DNA from: JBHIER01 sp046760705 [NCBI: bacterium]
Lineage (GTDB): Bacteria; JBHIER01; G020348925
Length of the DNA: 12,112 bases
NCBI GenBank assembly: GCA_046760705.1
Contig: JBHIER010000046.1
Coordinates: 1-12,112, forward strand
Direction: 5' to 3'
Shown: positions 1 to 5,881 of the stretch, one piece after another
Position numbering within the stretch: the first letter of the stretch is position 1
Layout: each line of letters starts with the position of its first letter
Program-made: the position numbers and the translations under genes
The notes under the pieces: generated by a model
Databases searched by the model: none
What the model saw: the letters and a program-made list of their open reading frames with translations, nothing else
What the model was told of the DNA's origin: nothing

Positions 1-89
1 CCCTCTACCTCCGGCTGGAGGCCGTCTCAAGGCGGGGGGAGGAGGTATACCGAGCCTACACAAACCCCATCTGGCTCAATCCGGCTTGA
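1..89 (+). CDS. C-terminal end of an upstream gene (possible PHP-domain metal-dependent hydrolase)
   Basis: A reading frame enters from the left edge (codons from base 3) and ends at TGA 87-89, giving about 28 residues. They end with an Ala-Tyr-Thr-Asn-Pro-Ile-Trp-Leu stretch followed by Asn-Pro-Ala. A terminal x-Asn-Pro-Ile-Trp motif after a short Arg/Leu/Glu beta-strand is common at the C-terminus of CehA/McbA-type PHP-domain metallohydrolases; that comparison is from memory. No catalytic residues lie inside the window, so the function is tentative. Another frame also stays open here but looks like low-complexity translation. Confidence 0.4.
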   Translation, partial: LYLRLEAVSRRGEEVYRAYTNPIWLNPA

Positions 90-125
90 GGGGAGCCTGT
101 CTGCCTGCTTAAGTCACTTGTTCTC

Positions 126-180
126 AAAAAATGGATTGACAAAGGGGGCGAAAAACGTTATTATTGGGGGAGTCACCCAG
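126..180 (+). repeat. Promoter repeat, copy 1
   Basis: First of three related intergenic modules (others at 8608 and 11961). It has six A's (126-131), TTGACA at 136-141, a 17-base spacer, TATTAT at 159-164, then TGGG (165-168) and CCCA (176-179) as arms of an inverted repeat over the expected start site. The other copies share the A-run, the -35, the spacer length, the TATTAT-TGG core and the inverted repeat, but the arm sequence differs. Outside this module I see little similarity to the other copies. Confidence 0.7.
136..164 (+). promoter_or_regulatory. Sigma-70 promoter P1 (in repeat copy 1)
   Basis: TTGACA (136-141, perfect -35), 17-base spacer, TATTAT (159-164, one mismatch to consensus). 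An A-rich stretch just upstream could act as an UP element. The start would fall near 171, inside the TGGG/CCCA inverted repeat. It points into the satD remnant and the methionine/transsulfuration operon. Confidence 0.7.
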
Positions 181-197
181 GTCGAGGGTACTCTGGG
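165..197 (+). promoter_or_regulatory. Overlapping inverted repeats at the start of the P1 transcript
   Basis: TGGG 165-168 can pair with CCCA 176-179. CCCAG 176-180 can instead pair with CTGGG 193-197. Both use the same central CCCA, so the two pairings exclude each other. The first surrounds the predicted start site and fits an operator better than an RNA stem. The second would form at the very 5' end of the transcript. Stems are short, so function is only suggested. Confidence 0.3.
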
Positions 198-218
198 ACA
201 GAGGAATACAAATAAAAA

Positions 219-242
219 AGCTTGTACTTTTAAAGATAAGCT
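219..242 (+). promoter_or_regulatory. Dyad-symmetric operator candidate over P2
   Basis: A 24-base near-palindrome: outer arms AGCTT (219-223) and AAGCT (238-242), inner core CTTT-T-AAAG (227-235), with 3 and 2 unpaired bases between them. It covers the -35 and most of the spacer of the second promoter, where a dimeric repressor could bind. No regulator gene can be linked to it from this window. Confidence 0.4.
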
Positions 243-250
243 GATATACT
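222..250 (+). promoter_or_regulatory. Sigma-70 promoter P2 upstream of the satD remnant and met operon
   Basis: TTGTAC (222-227), a 17-base spacer, TATACT (245-250). The start would fall near 256-258, on or beside the ATG at 257, so a transcript from P2 would be essentially leaderless for the satD-like frame. I see no Shine-Dalgarno before 257, which agrees. P2 would also drive the operon from 706 unless there is an internal promoter. Confidence 0.6.
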
Positions 251-256
251 TGTATT

Positions 257-693
257 ATGAAGATGAAATCAAGAATCTTTACGATAATTGTTGGTGATTT
301 GGTCCGCTCTGGGGACATCTCTGCTCGTCAACAGCTCTCTCACAAGATTCGTTTGGCAATCGATCACCTTTCCAGAGAATTCCGGGGCATCAGCTCCAAG
401 GATGCAAGGAGGATGGATGGTTCTGCATTTCATACAGCATCTAATATGGTCAGCACCGCGGAGTGCAGTTCAACGAAACATTTGGAAGCCAGAAGTCAGC
501 GGCAAAGGAACTTGGTATGACTCAACAGGCAATATCTGACGCACTTCGGCAGGCTCATTGGAAGGAACTGAAACGACCGGAGAATATGATTTGTCAAAGG
601 CGAACGAGGACGAAGATGAATGGGTTCGGAGAGTTAATAATTGCGTTCTTGCATTTCTGCCACTTGCAGAGGTCTGTTCCTGCGATTTGCTAA
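257..693 (+). pseudogene. Broken SatD-family gene
   Basis: The N-terminal frame (ATG 257, or 263) gives about 46 residues with the SatD pattern: short hydrophobic strand, Gly-Asp-hydrophobic-x-x-Ser-x-x-Ile/Leu, then a helix of Arg-x-x-Leu repeats. It then jumps to Met-Asp-Gly-Ser-Ala-Phe-His, which resembles a motif from the later part of SatD proteins, so the middle is missing. The frame then shifts near 445. From there to stop 691-693 a second frame carries a C-terminal helix-turn-helix (Ser-Ala-Ala-Lys-Glu-Leu-Gly-Met-Thr-Gln-Gln-Ala-Ile-Ser), the usual SatD ending. Intact members are around 200 residues (from memory). At least one internal deletion plus a frameshift make it non-functional as written. 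It lies between P2 and the met operon, so its remains act as leader DNA. Family recognition is from motifs only. Confidence 0.6.
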
Positions 694-705
694 GGAGATA
701 CTCAC

Positions 706-1701
706 ATGAGGTATCATCACAATGTACTTGAAACAATCGGTAATACCCCATTGGTAAAGTTGAACGCTATTCCCAAAAGTGCCAAACCGACCATCTGGGC
801 GAAATTGGAGTACTTCAATCCCACTGGAAGTGTCAAAGATCGAATGGCACTATATATGATTGAGGATGCAGAAATAAGGGGGCTCTTAAAGCCTGGAGGA
901 ACAATAGTAGAAAATTCCTCAGGGAATACGGGGGCTGCCCTTGCAATGATTGCATCAGTAAAAGGATACAAATGCATCATCACGATGCCCGACAAGATGA
1001 GTGATGAAAAGAAGAATTTGATGACAGCATTGGGCGCGGAGGTGATCGTAACCCCCACAGATGTTCCCGCAGATTCTCCTGAGAGCTACTACAGTGTGGC
1101 CAAACGAATAGCAGCAGAAACCCCCGATTCATACTATCCAGACCAATACAATAATCCAAAGAATATTGAGGCACATTATTACACCACTGGACCTGAAATC
1201 TGGCAACAGACAGGGGGTAAGATCGATGTTCTCGTGGCTGGAATTGGGACAGGAGGCACTCTCAGCGGGGCTGGAAGATATCTCAAAGAAAAAAATCCTG
1301 AGATAAAAGTGATTGCTGTTGATCCCGAGGGGTCGGTCTTCTATGATTACTTTAAAACCGGAAAGTTACCCGAACCACACGTTTACAAAGTGGAGGGGAT
1401 TGGAGAGGACTACCTGGTGAAGGCAGTCGATTTCAAGTTAATAGACGACATCATTCAAGTAAATGACAGGGAATCCTTTTTGATGGCCAGAAGACTGGCA
1501 AAAGAGGAGGGAATCTTTGCCGGGGGATCGAGCGGCAGTGCCGTCTGGGCTGCGGTCAAGATTGCTGAAAAGATTGAAGAGATGAAAAACATCGTCGTTA
1601 TCATTCCAGATTCAGGCAGCAGATACCTGAGCAAGATGTATAATGACGAATGGATGAAAATCAATGGGTTCTTCGAAGAGGGTGAACAACATGAAATTTG
1701 A
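706..1701 (+). CDS. cbs: Cystathionine beta-synthase-type PLP enzyme (catalytic core only)
   Basis: A fold-type II PLP enzyme of 331 residues. Predicted reaction: serine (or O-acetylserine) plus homocysteine to cystathionine in the cytoplasm, the first step of reverse transsulfuration. Visible motifs: the Schiff-base lysine in Asn-Pro-Thr-Gly-Ser-Val-Lys-Asp-Arg (K44), the substrate loop Ser-Ser-Gly-Asn-Thr-Gly (71-76), the PLP phosphate loop Gly-Ile-Gly-Thr-Gly-Gly-Thr (179-185), and Pro-Asp-Ser near the end. A Thr-Pro-Thr then Asp-Ser-Pro-Glu-Ser stretch, Val-Asp-Pro-Glu-Gly-Ser and Glu-Gly-Ile-Gly resemble CBS more than plain CysK. It lacks the N-terminal heme segment and C-terminal Bateman domains of animal CBS, so no SAM control through that domain. 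AAGGAG at 692-697 supports ATG 706. It overlaps the next gene by 11 bases. Cysteine synthase activity (CysK or MccA-like) is the main alternative. Confidence 0.85.
   Translation: MRYHHNVLETIGNTPLVKLNAIPKSAKPTIWAKLEYFNPTGSVKDRMALYMIEDAEIRGLLKPGGTIVENSSGNTGAALAMIASVKGYKCIITMPDKMSDEKKNLMTALGAEVIVTPTDVPADSPESYYSVAKRIAAETPDSYYPDQYNNPKNIEAHYYTTGPEIWQQTGGKIDVLVAGIGTGGTLSGAGRYLKEKNPEIKVIAVDPEGSVFYDYFKTGKLPEPHVYKVEGIGEDYLVKAVDFKLIDDIIQVNDRESFLMARRLAKEEGIFAGGSSGSAVWAAVKIAEKIEEMKNIVVIIPDSGSRYLSKMYNDEWMKINGFFEEGEQHEI
1678..1684 (+). promoter_or_regulatory. Ribosome binding site choosing the 1691 start
   Basis: GAGGGTG lies 6 bases before ATG 1691, inside the end of the upstream gene. The in-frame ATG at 1664 has no comparable site and would add nine residues absent from the family, so 1691 is preferred. 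Confidence 0.6.
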
Positions 1702-2851
1702 GACAAGATCAATCCATATAGGGGAAGAGCCAAATTTTGCGCCAGGCGGTTCCGGAGATGTGGTTATCCCAATTCACCTTTCATCCACATTTGCCAGAAA
1801 AGAGGTAGAGAAGCCCACATCCGGCTATGAATACTCCAGGACAGGCAATCCAACAAGAAATGCCCTCGAGAGGCGATTGGCAACACTTGAGAATGCTGAA
1901 TTTGGACTCGCCTTCGCTTCCGGAATGGCTGCTGAAACAACCATCGCCTTATCCCTACTTCAATCAGGTGATCATATAATAGCATTTGATGATTTATATG
2001 GTGGCACAAGGAGATTGTTCGATACGGTCTTTAGCAAGAACTTTAAAATTGCCGTAAGTTACGTCGATGCAAGGGATGCGGAGAAGGTGAAAAGAGCTAT
2101 ACGGGCAGATACAAAACTCATCTGGTTAGAAACCCCAACAAACCCGCTGATGAAACTTTGTGATCTTCCAGTAATTTCAGCAATTGCGAAAAAGCAAAAT
2201 ATCTTAGTTGTGGTTGACAACACCTTTATGACCCCGTATTTTCAAAAGCCACTCCTTTTAGGGGCGGATATTGCCCTTCATAGCACAACCAAATACCTGA
2301 ATGGCCATAGCGATTCAGTAGGCGGAGCAATAATGCTTTCTGACGAAACGATTTATAACAAGCTCAAATTCAATCAAAATGCCACTGGGGCCATACTTTC
2401 TCCTTTTGACAGTTTCTTGGTTTTGAGAGGAACAAAGACGTTGGCCATACGAATGCAGGAACATGAGAAAAATACTATTAAACTTGCGGAGTTTTTAGAA
2501 TCTCATCCCAAAGTAAAAAAGGTCAACTATCCTGGATTAAAGAGCCACCCTCAACATGAGTTGGCTAAAAAACAGATGTCGGGATTCGGAGGAATGTTGT
2601 CATTAGAAATAGACGGAACCATGAAACAGGTAAAACTCTTTTTAGAAAGCCTTGAAATCTTTGCTTTGGCCGAGAGTTTAGGCGGTGTTGAATCACTCAT
2701 TGAACATCCTGCTCTGATGACGCACTCTTCCATACCCAAGACTGAAAGGGAAAAGATAGGGGTTACGGATTCATTAATCAGAATGTCAGTGGGAATTGAA
2801 AATATTGATGATCTAATAGAAGATATTAACAGAGCATTTCATAGAATCTGA
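1691..2851 (+). CDS. Cystathionine gamma-lyase (Cys/Met metabolism PLP enzyme)
   Basis: A 386-residue fold-type I PLP enzyme. Likely reaction: cystathionine to cysteine, 2-oxobutyrate and ammonia, completing reverse transsulfuration after the preceding CBS-type enzyme. Visible motifs: Tyr-Ser-Arg-Thr-Gly-Asn-Pro-Thr-Arg near residue 50, the Ser-Gly-Met-Ala PLP contact, Glu-Thr-Pro-Thr-Asn-Pro, the pyridine-nitrogen Asp in Val-Asp-Asn-Thr-Phe (D176), and the Schiff-base lysine in Ser-Thr-Thr-Lys-Tyr (K201). The C-terminal Ala-Glu-Ser-Leu-Gly-Gly-Val-Glu-Ser-Leu and Met-Thr-His-Ser-Ser motifs are intact. Length is normal. Over long stretches it recalls eukaryotic CSE. Cystathionine gamma-synthase, beta-lyase and methionine gamma-lyase share this fold, so the exact reaction rests on pairing with the CBS-type neighbour. 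It ends one base before the next gene. Confidence 0.88.
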   Translation: MKFETRSIHIGEEPNFAPGGSGDVVIPIHLSSTFARKEVEKPTSGYEYSRTGNPTRNALERRLATLENAEFGLAFASGMAAETTIALSLLQSGDHIIAFDDLYGGTRRLFDTVFSKNFKIAVSYVDARDAEKVKRAIRADTKLIWLETPTNPLMKLCDLPVISAIAKKQNILVVVDNTFMTPYFQKPLLLGADIALHSTTKYLNGHSDSVGGAIMLSDETIYNKLKFNQNATGAILSPFDSFLVLRGTKTLAIRMQEHEKNTIKLAEFLESHPKVKKVNYPGLKSHPQHELAKKQMSGFGGMLSLEIDGTMKQVKLFLESLEIFALAESLGGVESLIEHPALMTHSSIPKTEREKIGVTDSLIRMSVGIENIDDLIEDINRAFHRI

Positions 2852-2852
2852 A

Positions 2853-3476
2853 ATGGTTTTTAATAAACTTATCAAACTTGATGAAATTCACTTTGAAATA
2901 GACAGAAGGGCCGTTTACTCACTTCTCGGTTACAGAAAAGGAAAAGCATCTCTCTCTCAGAAAATGATAAGGATTCTTGACAACGCTTTCAGTGAAATTC
3001 TTGATCTCGTTGATCCGAAAGGAGCTTATCTTATACGGAAAATAAGAGACAAGGGTGGGGAAGTCTTCCTTTTAGATTCCGAAATAGTCCTGAGAGGAGA
3101 ATCTATGGTGAACCTCCTTCGTGATTCTTTTGCTGTTATCTTCATGGCAGTTACAGTGGGTTGCCGCTTGGAGAGAAGAATTTCCCAGGAGATGGAAAAA
3201 GGAAACCACGAAACGGCCCTTGTTTTTGATGCGATAGGTTCAGAGACAGTAGAAGCTGTTGCAAACTCTCTCAACAATCGCCTGCTGACGGAGGCAAGAC
3301 AGTTCAAGCATTCTTTGACCATGAGGTTCAGCCCCGGTTATGGCGACCTTCCACTAACATTCCAGAGGGAGATGTACGAGGAGCTATCCCTCGGTGAGCT
3401 GGGAATTGAGATCAATGACAGAAACATGCTCTCTCCTCAAAAGACCATAACTGCCCTCATTGGAATAGAAAAGTGA
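2853..3476 (+). CDS. Free-standing methionine synthase (MetH) reactivation domain
   Basis: A 207-residue protein matching the vitamin B12-dependent methionine synthase activation domain. That domain binds S-adenosylmethionine and reductively methylates oxidised cob(II)alamin in MetH. The diagnostic Arg-x-x-x-Gly-Tyr motif appears as Arg-Phe-Ser-Pro-Gly-Tyr-Gly-Asp-Leu-Pro-Leu (R158, G162, Y163). In E. coli it is the C-terminal domain of the 1,227-residue MetH. Here it is a separate gene just before a MetH that lacks it, an arrangement known from Thermotoga and other anaerobes. A few intact Cys and hydrophobic strands are present but no signal peptide. It starts one base after the previous stop with no clear Shine-Dalgarno, suggesting translational coupling. 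Its GTGA end overlaps the metH start by four bases, fitting 1:1 production with its partner. Confidence 0.85.
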   Translation: MVFNKLIKLDEIHFEIDRRAVYSLLGYRKGKASLSQKMIRILDNAFSEILDLVDPKGAYLIRKIRDKGGEVFLLDSEIVLRGESMVNLLRDSFAVIFMAVTVGCRLERRISQEMEKGNHETALVFDAIGSETVEAVANSLNNRLLTEARQFKHSLTMRFSPGYGDLPLTFQREMYEELSLGELGIEINDRNMLSPQKTITALIGIEK

Positions 3477-5881
3477 GCATTCTTGAAAAATTGAAGGAAA
3501 AAGTTTTAATTCTTGACGGAGCGATGGGAACTGAGATCATACGGAAGATCGGAAAAGATTTTGTTTTTCCAGAACTCCTCAACCTTGAAGCAAAGGACAT
3601 CATCATCGACATACACAGAGATTACATTGACGCCGGTGTAGACATCATAACCACAAATACTTTTGGAGCAAACAGAATCAAGCTCGATGAGTACGGGGTA
3701 GGAAGTAGGGTCGAGGAGTTGAACATTGCGGCTGTGATGATAGCCAAGGAGGCAAGAGCAGGAAGGGAGGTTTTCATCGCTGGTTCTATCGGGCCTCTGG
3801 GCAAGTTTATCAGACCCCTTGGAGACCTGGGGGAAGAGGAAGTCTATCTTGTCTTTTCAGAGCAGGCAAGGGCTCTCGAGAAGGCAGGCGCGGACCTTCT
3901 CCTCATTGAGACACAGATAGACATTCTTGAGGCCAAAATTGGTCTCAGAGCTTCGAAAGAGAACACCTCCCTTCCCGTTGCCATCTCCATCTCCTACCCC
4001 CTTGAGGAGGGAAGGACTGTAACAGGTTCCGACCCAGAAATCGCCTCAATCGCCTTCTCCTCCACTGACGCCGACATCTTCGGAGTAAACTGCGGAGGCC
4101 ATCCTGAGGAGTTTGAGAGTTACCTTGAGAAAATTCTCCATCACAGCGACAAGCCGGTTATCGCCCACGCCAATGCTGGAGTTCCTGAAAAGAGGGGGGC
4201 TGAGGTTTCTTATCCACTTGACCCAGGGGAATATGCAGAATATGCCTGGAAGTTCTATCGGCTTGGAGCCAGCATAATAGGTGGATGTTGTGGGACAACT
4301 CCCGAACACATAAGGTTCGTTTCTGAGAAATTGAAGGGGAGAAAGCCTGTAGAAAGGAAAAAGGAATACTTTTTTAGAGCCTCCAGCAGGAACTCCCTTC
4401 TTACGATAGGAGATTCACTTCCTTTCAGGCTCATAGGAGAGAACATAAATCCATTTGGTAGAGAGAAACTGAGCCAGGAGCTCAAGGAGGGGAGATTGGA
4501 ACTGGTGAGGGAGTCTGCACGAAAGCAGGAGGGGGCAGGGGCAGATGCCCTCGACGTAAATCTTGGAGGGAAGGGAGAGGCCGATCCTCAGTTTTTTGCC
4601 TCCGCTGTAAGGGAGCTGCAGACAACCGTTCAAATCCCTCTCTTTCTGGACAATAATAACCCACACTCCCTTGAGTTGGCTCTCAAATCCTATGGAGGGA
4701 AAGCGGTCATAAACTCAGTCAACGGAGACAGAAGTTCCTACGAGACCCTTTTCCCCCTCGCCAAGAAATACGGTGCTTCTGTTGTTCTTCTTGCGACGGA
4801 TCAGAATGGAATTGCCGATGAAGCTGAGGAGAGAGTCAGAATAATAGAAAAACTGTACAGGATAGCCATTGATTTCGGGCTAACAGAGCAAGACCTTCTC
4901 GCCGATCCCGTTGTTCTCACCATCTCCACCTCTCAGAAATGTTCTCTGGAGACACTTAAAGCCGTAGAAATGATAAAGTCTTTGGGTCTCCACACAATAA
5001 TGGGGCTTTCCAATCTTTCCTTCGGTCTTCCCCACAGAAAACTTCTCAATGCTTCATTTCTCACCATGGCCATGGAAAGGGGACTCGACTCAGCCATTGC
5101 AAATCCCCTCGATGAAAATCTCATGGCTGCCATAAAAGCCTGCGATGCAATCCTTGGCAGAGACAGAGGGATGCGTCTTTTCGTAGAGAGATTTGGAGGG
5201 ACTTTCGCAGTTACAATTGAAGAGAAGCAGGAAATAAGATCAGAGAGTCCTGAAGAAGAGCTTTTTCATGCTGTTGTCGAAGGAGAGAAAACCAAAGCAG
5301 AAGAGACAACAAGACTGCTCCTTGAAAAAGGAGAAAATGGTTTTGAGATCCTTGAGGGGATCCTCTCTCCCGCTCTAAGACAGGTCGGGGAATATTATGA
5401 AAAAAAGAAATATTTTCTCCCCCAACTGATTCTTTCGGCAGAGGCGATGGAAAGGGCATCAAAAGTGCTCGAGGCTTCTCTCGAGCTGAGAGGAAAGGCA
5501 AAGGAGAGGATCAAAATTGTCATTGCCACAGTCAGAGGAGACCTTCACGACATTGGAAAAAATATCGTGGCCCTCATCCTCAGAAACTATGGATATGATG
5601 TCGTAGATTTGGGAAAGAATGTGGAGGGAAAAGAGATAGTTGAGACTGCGGTCAGGGAGGGAGCGAATATCATCGGCCTGTCTGCTCTCATGACCACGAC
5701 TATGGAGGAGATGAGGAAGGTGGTGGAACTGAGAAATTCGATGGCTCCCCATATTCGGGTCGTTGTAGGGGGAGCTGCTGTTTCTCCATCCTTTGCCAGG
5801 CAGATTGGGGCTGATGGTTACTGTAAGGACGCCATGGGCACGGTAAGAAAAATAGAGAACCTTTCGGGAGAGAGCAAATGA
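3473..5881 (+). CDS. metH: Cobalamin-dependent methionine synthase lacking the activation domain
   Basis: 802 residues. It moves the methyl group of 5-methyltetrahydrofolate through methylcobalamin to homocysteine, giving methionine. Domain order: homocysteine/zinc domain about 1-290 with the three zinc ligands (C207 and the C272-C273 pair in Gly-Gly-Cys-Cys-Gly-Thr); pterin-binding domain about 315-575 starting at Ile-Gly-Glu-Asn-Ile-Asn (321-326) with Asp-Val-Asn; cobalamin cap helices about 590-675; cobalamin Rossmann domain about 680-800 with Asp-x-His-x-x-Gly (D690, H692, G695), H692 being the lower cobalt ligand. The chain stops after the B12 domain, and the missing SAM-binding reactivation domain is encoded just upstream. 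GTG start with four-base overlap; the next gene overlaps by four bases as well. Arg is mostly AGA/AGG. Confidence 0.95.
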   Translation: MSILEKLKEKVLILDGAMGTEIIRKIGKDFVFPELLNLEAKDIIIDIHRDYIDAGVDIITTNTFGANRIKLDEYGVGSRVEELNIAAVMIAKEARAGREVFIAGSIGPLGKFIRPLGDLGEEEVYLVFSEQARALEKAGADLLLIETQIDILEAKIGLRASKENTSLPVAISISYPLEEGRTVTGSDPEIASIAFSSTDADIFGVNCGGHPEEFESYLEKILHHSDKPVIAHANAGVPEKRGAEVSYPLDPGEYAEYAWKFYRLGASIIGGCCGTTPEHIRFVSEKLKGRKPVERKKEYFFRASSRNSLLTIGDSLPFRLIGENINPFGREKLSQELKEGRLELVRESARKQEGAGADALDVNLGGKGEADPQFFASAVRELQTTVQIPLFLDNNNPHSLELALKSYGGKAVINSVNGDRSSYETLFPLAKKYGASVVLLATDQNGIADEAEERVRIIEKLYRIAIDFGLTEQDLLADPVVLTISTSQKCSLETLKAVEMIKSLGLHTIMGLSNLSFGLPHRKLLNASFLTMAMERGLDSAIANPLDENLMAAIKACDAILGRDRGMRLFVERFGGTFAVTIEEKQEIRSESPEEELFHAVVEGEKTKAEETTRLLLEKGENGFEILEGILSPALRQVGEYYEKKKYFLPQLILSAEAMERASKVLEASLELRGKAKERIKIVIATVRGDLHDIGKNIVALILRNYGYDVVDLGKNVEGKEIVETAVREGANIIGLSALMTTTMEEMRKVVELRNSMAPHIRVVVGGAAVSPSFARQIGADGYCKDAMGTVRKIENLSGESK

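Noticed and set aside
90-705. SAM-type riboswitch or T-box before the met operon
   Set aside because: I looked for the conserved cores of SAM-I, SAM-II and T-box leaders and saw none. The satD remnant fills most of the space.
1664-1690. Upstream ATG 1664 for the cystathionine gamma-lyase
   Set aside because: It has no suitable ribosome binding site, whereas GAGGGTG sits six bases before ATG 1691. The extra nine residues have no family counterpart.
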